From Zonotrichia leucophrys gambelii (Eukaryota > Chordata > Aves > Passeriformes > Passerellidae), in contig NC_088178.1 of assembly GCF_028769735.1 (NCBI RefSeq), positions 4,034,001-4,098,000 of the forward strand: DNA of 64,000 nucleotides, read 5' to 3'. The notes beneath the pieces were generated by a model. That model saw only the letters and a program-made list of their open reading frames with translations, did not search any database and was not told the DNA's origin. Made by a program: the position numbers and the translations under genes. This document shows, piece after piece, positions 31,936 to 46,100 of the stretch (the stretch's first letter is position 1; each line of letters begins with the position of its first letter).

Positions 31936-34900
31936 TTCCTCATCTTTGCTAGGGCACATTGGACACTGTCAGCCCTCTAAGGATTTCAGGAAAGACTGTC
32001 CCATTAAATCCTTTCAGAGCTTGTGCCCATGCACCGGTGTTTCTGGAGCATAATCTGTATGAGTAAGAAGTAGGAGGGGCTGTGAACCCTGAGGGATCTG
32101 TGCCACTGCTCTTGGAGATATAAGGGTCTGCATAGTACCTTGAGGATGTGCATTATATTTATGCTGGAGGGAAGGAAGCAAAAAAAAAAAAAAAGAATTA
32201 TTATGCTTTTGACAGCGTAGGGTAGGAGTATCACCTTTCCTGACATGTTTGTCTTGAGAGGAGATGGTATCCAGTGGTAGGATGAAGAGAAGTTGCATGC
32301 TGTCTGGTGTTAATTACAAAGGGAAAACCACAGGAAAATCAAACGAAATTGAATCCCACTGCATTTGATATTCCCAGAGTTGAAGGCCTCAGTACGTCTC
32401 ATTAGTTTAAAACCCCTGATGGAGAGAGCTCAGCTTCGAACGGGAAAATTGATATGACATTGAGACCTGGGAGAGGATTAGCTGCCTGCCTCAGAACTTG
32501 TCCAGAGGAGTCAAACATGCAAATGTTCCCACAGAGCAGCTCCCTGCAAGAAGGATCCTGGATAATTAAGGCCCCTGGGACCACACAGTTGCAGCGAGGG
32601 AGGGATGAGGTCTGTGTGTCTGAAAAGTCCTTCCACTGCATTCTCTCTGTGGGAGAAATAATGCCTGGGCAGTACAGACAAGCCCAAAGCTTTGTGTGTG
32701 CTTGACTGCTGGTCACAGAGATGCTCTGTTCCACCCCTCAGTGGGATTTGCAGGTGCTGGATTAGGACTGAACAATGTAGGGTACAGCATTGTTGGACTG
32801 ATGAATTGCCTTATCTGGCAAAGATGTCTGTGGAAGGTGTGTGGCTAAGATGTAAGCCTAGGTTTGGCCCACTGTGTGACTTGAGCTTTTGTGGCAAAGA
32901 GTTTGGTTCCATTTTGTGACCCTGCAGCAGTGCTGAAGGCCCAAACACACCCCTGTCTTTAGTGGTACAAGAATCACAACACCGAGGCAATGTGTGTAGA
33001 GAGGTGTAACTGGTTTTCTGGGGCTTGAGCTGGTAGGAGGTGTTCCCTGGGGAATGCAAGCCATGGGGTGTACTGTGCCTGTCAGTTTGTACCTGTGAGT
33101 CTCTGCTTTGGGCCCTGCTGGGTTTCCTGTTGTGATGAAGTGTTCTCTAACAGGGAGAGAGGATATTTCCCATTTTCTCCTGCAAACTCCAGCCGTGCTG
33201 TGTGTACTCTTAGGCAAGGTGCTAATGATGAAGAATCCATGACTTGGCAGCACACCAGGGTTTTCAGCTTCTGAAAACAAAATGTGTTGGTGCACTGGCT
33301 GTGATCTCTGTGGCAGGTGGAGCTTGCACACCATACCAGCATCACTGTGCTCCTTGTGTACTTAGAGGGTTGTTTGTGGCTGGGACATTGCAGTCCTCAG
33401 GCAGGATTACTGGAAAAGGCCTGGCAGGACCCCTTTCTTCCAGCAGGCTGATGGAGGCTGTGGAAGCCTGCAGGAATCTGGCCATCAGCATGATGCCTCT
33501 TTGGGCAGAAACTCCTGCCCAAGTAGCCAGGAGGTGACAATCAGTGCATCCCTCTGGCACAGGCTTTCTCAGAGGGAAATCATGTCTCTTGTTGAAGCAG
33601 TGACCTGAGGCAGGGATCCTCCTCACCCATCTTCTGCCTGTGCCTCTCTCTAGCCTGCTTAAAATAAACAGCCCTTCAGATTCTCCCCTGGAAGAGCAGC
33701 TCCAGGGAGGAGCCCCAGAGGAGAACACTTGTCCCAGCACAGGGCATCGCTCACGCTTGATGTTACTGCTGGAGAAGATGTTGGCAAGAGCAAGGAGCTG
33801 TGCTTTATATAACTTGGTGTCACAGCTTCCCTCTGAGGGTAGTCTAGGTCAGGACTCACCAGCTTGGGAAAAGCATCAACAAGGAGGACTTGAGACGTGG
33901 ATAAAATCACCCAAGAAGATGATTAGAAGGTTATTGTCTCCTGCAGGGTAAGAAAATACTGGACTTCAGGTTTAAATCAAATAGCTTTACATGTTGTGTG
34001 TGTGGAGAGACCTAATTCAGCCTTGGAAATGTGTTGTCCTGGGATGTTGTGGCGGCCAAAAAATATCATGAACCTTTAAAAAGGAACTTGGCAATTTCAT
34101 GGCAGATAACTCTTGATGATGGGCTTAAACACAGCCCTGAAGCAATTTACAGCTTGGGAGTTTGTAAGTGCTAGGCTGCTTGGAGCTGGAGAATCATCCT
34201 GGGAAAACACTTCCAACTTCTCTTTGATTCTTGCCATTAGCATCAAGCCCAGTTCCTGTGGGAGACAAGGCTGAGTTAGAGGGACCTACAGTCTCTTGGC
34301 TGTTGGCTTTCACAAGTGGACAAAGGTGGGTGAGTGACCCAATCACACATCTTCTGAAGTGAGAGCCTCCTTTTTTGGGATCAAAGGGCCATTTTGGGTC
34401 TAGCACTGGTGCCACGTGTTCCTCAGTACGGGCAGATGCTCCAGTGACTCCTGCGGTGCCCACGCCTGCCTGTGCAGGAGTGGAAGTTGTGTTTAGGGAG
34501 TTGCTTGGTGACAGTTCCTCTGGGAAGGTTTAGAGAACCAAACAGTTAAGTAGTTTTAATAAAAATGTATCAAAATTTGTAAACATATGTATCACATCTC
34601 TTTGATAATGAAGGAGCAGTTAATAAGTATTTGCAATCAATGTTCCTACCTGGAAGCTTTCTCTGAAAGCATTTCTGAGGCTGCTCAAACAACCCATTTA
34701 TTTCTATCATTTTAACAACCTGTTTTCTCAAGGCAATTGAAATTACTTGCTCAAAGAGCTGTCTCCCCTCCTCTCCACCTACGACACGCTCTATTTTACA
34801 AAGCCTTGGCTCAGGCTCTGCCTTCTGCCTGTTTCTTGAACGGCTGGGGAAGATCCTGGAACTGGTGCTGGCTGGGATCCTGCTCTGCTGGAGGTGTTGG

Positions 34901-37900
34901 CAGGGCAGGTGGGCAGCTTTGGGTGACGGTGATAAGCTGGGCTGTAATCACTCACGTGGGGATCCCTACCTAAAAACCAGCTTATGGGGGAAGCCAGGAG
35001 CTGCCTTGATGCACAGCTTGGGTGTATGTGTGCTCTAGAAATACTTGCACTGGCTGGAGGAGCCTTGGTTTGGCAATGTGGGGAGCAGGGCACTTCTTCA
35101 GCTGTTCTTTAGAATAAAATGATGTGACATCCCACTGATGTGTTCTGAGGACTTGTAGTACATTTCTTAGTCCTCTGACCTCTGTGCCTGGTGCTTTCAG
35201 CATCTTGATGAGCTGTTGTTGTGTTATATGAAAACCATATATCATGGTTTTCCTCTGGCACAGAGGTCCAGGGCCCTACCTGCTGCTTCCAGCATGTGTG
35301 AGCATCATGTAGGTTTGAATGACTTCTTTGGGCTGTTGGATCAGTGTTTCTTCCTCTTCGTAGCAGTGTGTGAGTGGGTGGCTGGTTCTCAGAGCACTGA
35401 TGTGCCTTCTTGAAGGCTGGAGGGTTAGTTGGGCTTGGTGCAGGAGAAGTTTAGGTCTCCCAGCCTGGGCACATCCCAGGACAAAGCTTAATAGGTCAGT
35501 GTTGAAAATGCCTGTTGCAGAAGCAGCTTGCTTTTGTCTAAGAAGAGATGGCAGGTGATAACTGAGAGCTTCAGCTTCCAGGGTTCTTCCCCACATACTT
35601 CTTGCAAGGATTTAATTTCTCAGGCTGTACTGGTGCTTTGCCTTTCCCTGGGAAACTGGGAGCCACGTGGTTCTGACATTCTCTCGTTCCCTGGGGTTAT
35701 TCCCTGTCCTGCTCTCTGGGGCTGTGTTAGGGCTCTGCTTTGTGAGATAACTGATAGGGCTGTCAGCCCCCGTGTCCCCAGAACCTGAGAAGACAAATAG
35801 TCCAACACGTGTAGCCACCTTTGCAGGTCCTGGGGCCCCGGCAGGAGCCAGCAGGGTGACGGATGGGCTGACACAACTGGGTCAGCACCAATGTCAAAGG
35901 GGTGGAAGCTGTGCCTCCTTCTCCCCTCTGCTTGGCACCCCAGCGCCTCTGGGCCAGACAGAGGCCACTTATCACCCTTTCCTGCAGTGCCTGCTCTAAG
36001 CTGGCAGCACCAGAGCCTTGTCTGGAGGAAAGACACGAGTCACGGTCCTAATGCTCTGCTGTGGAGCTGCCATCTGTCCTCTCCTTGGATGCTGCTGCCA
36101 GGGCAGCCTGGGAACATAACCCAGAGCTGAGGCTCTGTCAGACAAACATCTGGTTAGCCTGTGCTCTGTGCCTCTGCCTTCCCAGCACACCGTGGTGCTG
36201 TGTTCCCTCAAATTGGTGAGCTTCATGTACCTGCACATACAGATGTGGATATATATCCGTTTTTTTAGAATTCCAGCTCTGTGCTTTGCATCTTAATGGT
36301 GCTTTCCTTGCCTAGCCTCCTACAGCCTCTCCTCTGTCATCTGGAGCCAGCTTCTGTGCTGTGGGAAGGGTTGCTTGTTTGGAGAGGACCGTGCAAATAA
36401 TCTCATGAGTTTCTCCCTTTATGGATGGGTGAGGAAAATTTGGCAAAGTGGCTGCAAGTGAATCTTGTGAGCGTTCTGGGGGGATGAGCTGAGAGCCCTG
36501 AGCCAGTCTCAGTGTGCAAAATCCATTAGCCACGAGCAGAGCTGCTTCTGGACTCGGCATTCAGTACCTGTTACGGCCTGAATTAGTCCCTAATTTCTGT
36601 CCCTTACAGTTAGAATTACTCAGACATTTCTTTTTGAGACGGGATATTGCTTCTGACTAAATACCCTAAAGCCATGGCTCTACTGACTATTAAATTGTTC
36701 TCAGGAATGCACTGATCCTCTTGTCTCCGGGTCAGTGTAGGCTGGTGCTGTCATCTGCATGCTGCTGTGGGGTTGGAAGAGGTGCTTTGCTTTGCTGTAG
36801 GCAAGCAAATGCTGAGACACATTGGAGGACTCAATGGCTGCAGGTTTAATAAGATCAATACTACCTCTGGAAAAGATTATATGGTATACTAGGCAGCAAA
36901 TAGAGCACTTCTGCTGGATTTGGAACCGTTTATTGAGTCTAATAGGGATGGTGAGGTAGAGGGGATGTAGCTGGAGTGAATTGCACAGTCGCAGTAGCTG
37001 AGACTCCCACATTAAGGGTTTTGCAGTCTATTAAATAATGGAGTTAAAATCAAAGTAAATGAGGAAGTTTTGTCCAAGAAGTCCTACCTGCAGCCACATC
37101 ATCAGCCAAAGAACAGAGGAGAAACATGCTGCCCAGAAGAGGAGTGCTTGCTCCTGTATCCATTGGCCTGTGCCACCTTCCTGAAGCCTTGAAAGATGTC
37201 AGGAAGAGGGGAGGGATGTCTGTCAGGCTCCTGTCAGGACAAAGAGCCAGTCAGGGTGGAAGCTTGGAGATCCTCCTCTTCCTACCCAGCAGGCTGTTGG
37301 CTCTTCCACCCACAGCTGGCAGGTCCAAAGTTGTTTTGTGCTGTGGGACATCCCTTGTGCCACACTGGGTGCTCTACAGCCAGGGTTAATGCTGCTGCCC
37401 AACACAGCCCACAGTGGGCTGGCATGAGTTAAGGAGCAGCATTGGGGAACTCTGCTGGCTTGTCTGAGCTGCCCTTGTGCTGCCATCACCTCCTGCGGTG
37501 TGCCCTGCAATAATTAGCTGTAATCAGACATGAGCAATAGCCTGCCTGGTCACCCTCCCTGCTCCTGGGGAGCACGGCAGGGCACCCGACTCCTGTCATT
37601 TCTCTGGTGCTCTGTCCAGTCTCATTTGAAATGCCTTGCAGGATGAATTACAGTGCTCCAAGGGAATCTGCAAAACAGGATCACAGGCCAATTGAATCCA
37701 TCTGCAAAATGCGGGAGGATGATGGATCGCCCTATGAATGGATTCTGCTCACCCCTTAATATATTTTTAAAATTTTATTTTAAAACTCTTGGTGAGAGTA
37801 AGAACAACAAATGCTTGAGGAACGAGGAGCTGGATCAGGCCGTGCTGACTAAAGGTGGGTGATGCAGAAGGGAAGTAGGGAAGCAAGGAGAGATTCACAC

Positions 37901-40900
37901 TGTCTGCTGGCCAGTCTGGTCCCTCTGAAAGCAGGCCAATCTATGGGAGTGTTTCATGGCGTAAAATGTGCTGGGACAGGCTGGAATTACCACCCATGGG
38001 GAGGCTTTAGGGACAAATAACAACCTGCCCAAGCCAATCAAAGCAGTTTCTAGTAGGAGCTGTGCAGGTGCTGTGACCCACGTGGATGTTGCAGGTATCC
38101 TAGGGCACAAGGGCAGCTGAATGCAGCTCTCAGGATCTGATTTACAAATTCCTGGCTGGCTGGCCTGGGAATGTGGCCAAGGTCACCCATGTTGGCCCTG
38201 GTGTGGTTGGACTGCCAAGGAAGAAGCTAACCCCCCTGCACTTTGGGTGGATTGAGGTTGGGCTGGTGTTACTGAGCTTCCTCCTCCTCCGGCTGGGATG
38301 CTCCAGCCATGGCCTGAGGGGGAAGGGAAATGAATTAAACCCATCTTCAGACACGTTTGTATTGATTCTGTCACTTTCTTGCTGCTTGCTGACAGGTGAT
38401 GGATGGCTCATAATGCGACTGGCACAGTACATTACGTTTCCCATCCAGGGACTCCTAAATCATTTCAAATTTTCAAATTCCCTAATCAATATTTTATCAG
38501 TAGCAGAAGAAAGCGGAACAGACCCATTTCTCAAGAGGTAGAAGAATGAGTGTGTGTGGATGCGTGCCTGCACATACATAGGCATGGGAGTTTGGGTATT
38601 TATAATCACAACTAAGGCATCCTCAGTATAACAATTATATCTGCAACCTGAAAAATAAATACAGAAGTAGGACCAGGAGTGATGCTTACATTTAAGTGAC
38701 TTCAGGATGAAGTAAATTAGAGATTTGGATTTCTGATATGATCATGGAGGATTAATGCCATGTGGGCTCTGCACTCATTGCTCAGCCGGTCGCTCCAACC
38801 TTATGCAGGGTGCAGGGGGGTTGAGGCAGGTGCAAACATGCCTCATTTTTTGGGGAAGGAAATTGGATTTTCAAGCACCTCTAATGCAGCAGGACTCAGA
38901 TCTCTCACATGGCACTGAAGCAGTAATGGGGAAATATCCCTAGCAAGCCTGTTTGGAGCTGGCTTACGTGGCCTGGATGGTTGTTTGTCTGGCGCTTTAA
39001 CCAAGCATGGTGCTGCTTGCTTGGGACTGGGCTGGGCAGAGAAGCATCCTGTTGCTGCCATGGTGCGTTGGCTCCTGGGGCATTGGAAAACTAAATGGGA
39101 ATGTGCCTGCAATGATGTGTGCTTGAAATGGTCCTGAGCCAACAGGGTGTGCCTTTCTATGCGAGTGCTGGCACTTCCTGCTGCACTAGGATGGGATTCA
39201 GGTGGGGTTGGGTGAGGACAGAGAAGGAGGGACTGGGGCATTTCAGAGGAGATGCAGGTGGACTCCATGATGTTAGAATACTGTGTGGAGTGGCTGGCTC
39301 CAAAATGAGTCCCAGATTCAGTGACTTTCCATGTCTTCCACACTGGGCTTCCTTCACCAGTAGCTCCCAGTTCCTGCCTGGCATCTGGCTTTCTGCTGAG
39401 CTTTGGGAGGGAAGAGCCCAGGGAAGAAAGGAGATGGTTCCCCCTGTTGTAGGAGTGTGGTTTCTGCAAAGAGGAGGCAGCACAGGGCTTTGTTCTTTCC
39501 CCTCCAAAAGATGATCCTGGTGAGACAGCTGGAGTCTGCCCCAAAGATGGCTGCTCTCCTCAAATCTTTCCTGTCCTGGTGGTCCTTCCTTTGTGCTCCT
39601 TGCATGCCCTGACCTCACTGCTCCACAATCTTTCTCCATCCAATTACTCATTCTCTTAGACTCTTGTTTTTTATTCCCAGGCTGGATGTTTTCCAAGTAA
39701 AAGATTTATTCTTAAGCTATTTTTTCCTTCCCTGTGAAGAGAGCTTCCAAACAGCACAGATGTGAAGCTAAACATAACCTTCCTTGTTACTGTCACCTCT
39801 CCTCAGCGTTTGCCTGGCTGATCTGGTGTTGCTTTGCTTCCAAGTGTTATTTCACAGCTCAGTTGTAGCTTGCTGCTGGAATACACAAGGCAGGCTTGCA
39901 GGAGGGAGCAGGCCTGCTGCTCCTGGGGGCACAAGGTGGAGCTCAAGGGTGGCACTCAGACCCATGCTGACCTCCAGGCTGGGTGGGCACCCTTAGCCCT
40001 TTGGGCTGGTGTGGTGGTGTGGGCTGAATAACATGAGAGTCAGGCTCTCCTTCTAGAGGTAGTTTAAAAAACTGCTTTTTACTCACAGAAGAAACTTCTG
40101 TGCCTTTCCATCCTGACCTCTCTGTGGTCTAGGGCAGACACACATTGCTCTTTCCCCAAGGCAAGAGTGGCCTCACCACCAGCAGGGAGGTCTCATGCTG
40201 CAGCACTTCTATGCCAACGTTTTTTCTCTGTGTTCAAAGTTTTCTGTGGGCTTGGTTTCAGAGGCTTGATCCCTGCTGTGCCCATGTGGAGGTGAAGTTT
40301 GCAGCTGTACCCTTGTCTCTCTGTTATCACATGCTCAGGGTTTGTCAGGGATGGGGGAGGCCTCTGCTTTGTGCTGTCCACACGGCTTCCTCCCCTGGAG
40401 GCACTGTGTGTAACAGGAACCTGGTTGAACAGTGCAAAAAATGTGTGGAAATAACTGATTTTCTTCTTCTGAAAGCCTGTGCCTGATCTACAGGAGCAGG
40501 AATCCTTTTGAAGAGCTCCTGCATACTTCATGTGTACCTGAGGCAGGTTGCAAGGCTGTTTTCCTTTTTCCTTGGTTAAAGATAAGATTTAATTGAACCA
40601 GGGAGAAGTCAGTGTTTGCAGTGTCATTTACTGATCTGATAGCTGTTTGCAGTTGGGTCTGAAAGTGTCTGGAGGCAGAATTCCTTCAACCATGCTGCTC
40701 TGGTCAATGTGTCCATGATTCCTGGAGCACAGCAGGAGAGAGGAAAGAAGCTACTGAGGTGCCTCCCAGAGAGACAAAGTATTTGTCATGTAGCTGTCAC
40801 CAACCACTCTTCAAACAAACTTGGTCACCCACACTGCCTGCTGCTTTCCCTCTTTTAAGTACAACAGCAGGAATTGCCTTTTCCCTCCTGCTTTGGTGGT

Positions 40901-41342
40901 AACCTCCTCTTGTTCTGGTGCTTTCTGAGGACACAGCATGTGTTTCACTGTGAGCAGGACAAGAGACAGACCCAGACCTTTGCAACACAAGTGTGAGTCC
41001 CTGTCAATGACTGCATTGGGCCGATAAACTCAGTCCTTCTGCACGAGAGGTGAAGCCCATTGTTTGTTTCCCTGGATGAGAGATGTTCTGAAAAACTCTC
41101 TACCTTAGAGAGAAATGGGCCCTTACCACCTGAAAAAGTTTGCTGTGTGTTGCAGTTCTCTTCTTTGTGGTTGCTGTGCCTGGGAAAGAGCAGAGAAACT
41201 GGGAAACTCTGCAAGCAGTATGAGGATTAGCTCAAACAGGAGGGGATGGGGTGAACTGGCTCCCCAAAGGCAGTGCTTAACCCCCATTTGTCCTGAGGAC
41301 CAGGAATGTGTACAACCCTAAAGCTCCAGGATGCAGCTCCAC
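31936..41342. other. Intergenic stretch, no supported gene
   Basis: It contains a 14-A run near 32180 and many short ORFs of biased composition. The longest (minus strand, 38843-39544) has no recognisable domain. The segment 38395-38535 is AT-rich and complex, so it is a candidate conserved non-coding element. Confidence 0.4.
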
Positions 41343-41393
41343 CCGACACCTTAAGAGGTCTTTTCCAACCTAAATGATTCCATGACTCTGTAT
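41343..41393 (+). mobile_element. Short CR1 3' tip
   Basis: CCTTAAGAGGTCTTTTCCAA and CTAAATGATTCCATGACTC; about 50 recognisable bases. Confidence 0.75.
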
Positions 41394-42423
41394 CTTACAT
41401 GTTTTAAAATATACTTGGGTATCCTGAAAGGATCCCTGGTTAGGAGCTGGGATTTATGTCCCTCAGGATAAAGAGCCTGTGGCAAACAGACCTCAGCTTG
41501 GCTTGTCACCTCTCTCAGCCGGCAGTGCCAGGGTTTCCTGCCCTTTTCCTGCCTTTTTGTCAGAGCTGGACATGGTGGCACAGCTGTTGTAAGGAGAAGG
41601 AGTTGCTTGGGCAAGGAGGATGTGGGCTGAAGATACCTTGAGACTTCAGAGCTGTCACTTGCCAGCCTGACCAGAATACCATGCAGGAAAGTGAAATTTG
41701 GGTAACTTAGCAAAACAACACAAAGGCTCTGCGTGCCTTTCAAATGAGCTGTGGTGGCATGAAGGGGAAATGCCCAGCTGGTTTTAATATCCAGCTTAAG
41801 GGAAGTCCTCTTGTTCATTTAGTCTTGATTTAAAGTGGTCTGAGGAGGTGTAATCCTCTTGCCTCATCTGGGTCTAATCTAAGCTGGGTGCTGATAAGCA
41901 AAGAGCTGTTTTTCCCTGACAGCCACTTCTGCCAAGCCAGAAATAGCTTGCCCAAGTAAGCTCACCATAGCAGAATTTCTCATTCAAAAGTTAATAAGCT
42001 TTGAAATTGGATTTTAATCAACTAATCTTCGATCCTAGGCACTAGAGCTTGATTAGGAGTGTCCAGTAAACCAAGTTACATCTCTCTTCCCTGATGTCTT
42101 GCCCCCCCTCCCAATCTAGCAAAGAAGAGGTTGAGAAATGGTTTCAGCATGTGAGGACCTGTGCATTTTAGGGTTTGTGTTGTCCCTGTTCTTTTGATCT
42201 GATCCATTCCATGAGTGAATAGAAAAACTGATCTCTGGTGGACATTTGCTCTTCCAAGGCTGTAAATGTCTTTTATCAGCTCCTTTTGGGAAAAGACCTC
42301 TTTTTTTAAAAAGGTTTGGCTTCAATCAGATGAGGTGGGATGAGGAATAAAAAATCTGCTGGGGCCCTAACCATATCCCTCTTATTCCCAGCATCAAAAT
42401 AGAGTCCCATAAACTCTGCATCC

Positions 42424-42480
42424 CACAGAATCATGAAATAGCTGAGGTTGAAAGGACCTCTGGCATTTTTCCAGGCTTCA
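42424..42480 (-). mobile_element. Short diverged CR1 3' tip
   Basis: CACAGAATCATGAAATAGCT and GAGGTTGAAAGGACCTCTGG, an inverse CR1 end of an older subfamily. Confidence 0.75.
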
Positions 42481-42869
42481 GGGGAAATCATAGCTGGACC
42501 TCAGGGTTATACTTCTGCTCAAGGGATGGATTCAGTTCAGACCTCTCCAACCCACTCCCCCTCCCCATAAATCTGAGCAAACACTCCTGTCTCAATTTAC
42601 CATCCAAACACTTTTCTCTTGATCAGATAGAGGCTGTTTTTATTTTTTTTAAGCTATATTTAGATTTGGAGCAAGCTTCTGTTTCTTGCAGAAACACTGG
42701 CTTAGTGAGCTCTCCAAGGACCACACAGTTCATCCCTGTGCTTGTGGAATGGTCAAATCAAATGGGGGAGAGGATTTGTTTGGGCAGCAGAGTGAGCACA
42801 TAGAGCTCACATGCTGTATTCTTGTTATCTTGAGTCACCCCTGACACTGCCATGGTGCCAGGGTTGGGG

Positions 42870-43145
42870 TGGGCTGTCACTATAGGACACAAAACAACTT
42901 GCTGCTCTTTCTAAGGTAGAAAAGGGACTTCATTTTTCTGGCTCTAACACTTATAGATTTCCAAAAGTGACAGTGGATTGGAGGGTGAAAGTGCCACCTC
43001 CCCAATGACACTGGACAAACTAACAGGCTATCAAAATTCTCACCCTCCATAAAAGAACATAAAACAAGTTATTTACAGAAAATGTGTGAGAAAGTTCATT
43101 ACAAGAATGTAAACATCAGAAGGCTTAGAAAAATCTCAAAAAATC
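42870..43145. mobile_element. Probable LTR fragment
   Basis: The segment from TGTCACTATAGGACACA to the TCTCAAAAAATCAGGG region, including TTCATTACAAGAATGTAAAC and ATCAGAAGGCTTAG, resembles from memory a repeated songbird LTR. Edges and family are not established, and no coding part is present. Confidence 0.4.
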
Positions 43146-43149
43146 AGGG

Positions 43150-46100
43150 TGGGCTCTCTGAGGGGCACCTCTCTTCCTAACGCCACACATTTGGGATGCT
43201 GGGAGAGGCCCTGGAGTGGGCTTGCTATGGGTGGTTTGGGTTTGATGGGACATTGGGAGCTGGTCATGCTGGCTCCAAGCAGAGTTTCTGCTCTCCAGTA
43301 CTTCTCACTCTTCCAGAGGATGTTGTATTTCCCTTGCCCTGGGCTATGAACATCTCCTGGACATTTATCTTCTTTCCTCTGACGAAAGGCAGCCGAGGGA
43401 GTGTAATGATCCTTCCGAACACACTTTACTACCTAGAATATCTATTCCATATAAAACGACCCTAATGGCCAACTTTTACCATTTCCAGTGCTTTACAGGG
43501 ATTTAAGCTCTGTGATGGTACTTGCCAGGAATATGAACTGTGGTGTGTCAGCTTTTGGGGGCTGTCCAGCCTGTGCTGGGCTGACAGGTAGCTTGAAGGG
43601 AGGCTGGTCTAGTGGGCAGGATTGGCTGAAACTGTTCAGAAAACAGTGTGCTTAGGGTGAGTCAGCTTCCTCTGGAGGTGATGCTTCCAGCCAGCCACAG
43701 CCACATGATGAATGAAAAGTGACATTAATCTACTAACCCTCAGGCCAATACAGTTAGCAGAGCTGACTGTACCAGGGGAGAGATGAAGTTAGCCTGGTTA
43801 GGATCCTCTGAGGCCTCTGGATTTTAGACATCTTGGAGGGTGCTGATCCCCAGACATCCCCAAGCTGTTAGTGGAATTCAGAAGCCCTCAGTGGGCTGAT
43901 CCTTAGAAGGAGTCCAGAGCAGGTTTGATGCCCCACAGAATGGCAGGTGGTGTCCCAGAAGCTTTTCCAAGCCACACTGAAAATAGAAGAGGTCTTGCCT
44001 GTGTAGCCCCAGCTGTGAAGAGATGGTGGCCTTGTACAGGGAAATCTGCAGAATATTTCAAGTTTTTCCTCAAGTTTTCCATTCCTATTTGATATTTCTA
44101 GCTAGGGCTAGTTTTTTCTTCCTGAGTTTAGATAAAGACCTGACCCCCAATAAACCTCAGTCCTTTCTTGGGTAGTCAAACACCAAACTGTTCTCACTCT
44201 GGTGGTCAATTATTTTGTGAAGCTTTTTGAAGTGAAGCTTCCCAATCCCATAGCAGAGCAGCAAGTCTGGTGTAGCCAAACAGCATTGCAGGCTCAACTT
44301 GTCCTCCAGGCTCCATGAAGAGTGAGAACAAGCTGCCAGCAGCCATGGTGGGTGTGAAGACCAGATCCTGCTTGCTTTGGGATGTGTGAATGTTTTGACC
44401 TTCTTAGGGCTTCCCATTGCAATGTTTTAGGGCCTGATTTCTGACAAGCTGCATCTCCCAGCTTGTGTCCAGCTCTCTTGCCCAGTTGACCCCAAATTGA
44501 GCATGAGATCAGGTCTGGGCACTTCTCCATGTGCTGTGGTGTATGTTTGTGTGGCTGAAGAGAACAGGCATAGCCCAAAACATCTAGGAGAGAGTAACTC
44601 ATCCTATTCCTTCCTCCTGACCATCTTTTCAAAGTGATGCCTCTTTGTTGCTTCCAGCAAGCCACTGGAAGGACTGAAATCTCTGGAGATGTCCCTTCTG
44701 GAGAGCCACCCAAGTTAGAGCCAGCTGGTGAGCTCAACTTTTACATTTGAGATTTTTTTTTTTGATGGTGCCTGAATGGAAAGGCTGCATGTCCAGTGAG
44801 TTGTGCTTATGTTTGGTTGTGGTTGGGTTTTTTGGAGGGAAAAAAATGAAGGCTAAATGAATTATGCTGTGCAGATAGAGGTAAGAGGCTGATGGTCATG
44901 GAAGCAGATGGTCATGGAAGTTCAAGGTCTTGGGGACCTGCATGAGTTGAAAATATGGGAGAACCAATTTTGAATCCATGTCCGCCTTGATTCAAAGCAC
45001 TATTGAGATTTTTCCTTCTCTTAGGCTCATGGCCTAAGGAACCTCTCTTTTGATCTGTGCTTTATGGATCCATCTCCTTGAAAAAGGTTGGAAATAAGGA
45101 AATGGCACTTGTAACTGTTGTTTTCATGGTTGTGTTGTGTTGGGCCAGGTTTGGTTATGACTGAGGGAATTAGTAGGAGGGTGCTATGGAAATGCAAGCC
45201 TGGGCGAGGAGGAGGAGGAAGAGGAATGGAAATTTATTGTAAAGCCATTGCTGCAATGGGAGGGGAAGGTGTTTGCCTAGGAATGTTTTGAAGGACTGGT
45301 GCTCAGTGGGCTGACTGTGATGAACCACTTGGAAGATTTGATGGTGCTTAGAAGTTTAGATAGGGGACCCACCAGTGACATTATTCTTTCCTTTTAATGA
45401 GGGCAGAGTTTTTCTGTTTCCTTAAGGAGGAGGACCTGGACTTGTGTAGGGATGGTAGTGCCCAGCTCTCCCCTAGGCTGGCCTGGATGAGCTACAGAAT
45501 CTACTTGTCTGCCCTTCTCCCTATCCCAGCACACAGTGACCTCCAGCTCAGCCCAGGATCTGTGGCTTATCCCTTGTGAAGGACACAGTGAAATCTTGCC
45601 AAGGTGACAATCCCCAGGGAGTGCTTTGCAAAGACTTGCCAGAGCCGTGGCAACCACAGACTCACTTAAATTCCAACAGTGAGCTACTTGGTGCCAGATC
45701 CCATTTGTATCACTGAGAAAAATGGTAAAATCATTGTTAGGTGTTCACTAAAATACTCTAAATTTTAGAGAACACGAGGCATGAGTCAGGCATTGAAGCC
45801 AGCATCCAAAGGAGGGAGGGAGTGGCGAGAGGCAGCAGGAGTGCTTATGAAATATTTTGTTTCACTGGCAAGAGGACAAGAAATAATTGGGCCTTAAATC
45901 AAGGAAATGGGAGAATAGGAACAGCAAATCAAGGGAAATGGTGGAAAATTAGGTCTTAGAGTAGAGAAATGTGTACACATGATCACCTGGTGGTTCTGGC
46001 AGAGATATGTGCCCATAAATCTTCCCTTTTAACCTCTTCCCTGTTGCTTTATGGGGAATAGTGTCAGGCTTACTGGCCCCATACATCTTTTCTAGAGACT

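Noticed and set aside
38843..39544. Minus-strand ORF of 233 codons
   Set aside because: No domain, no splice context, composition biased to Ser, Pro, His and Gln as expected of chance frames.
45190..45230. GAGGAGGAGG purine tract
   Set aside because: Short simple repeat with no evident function.
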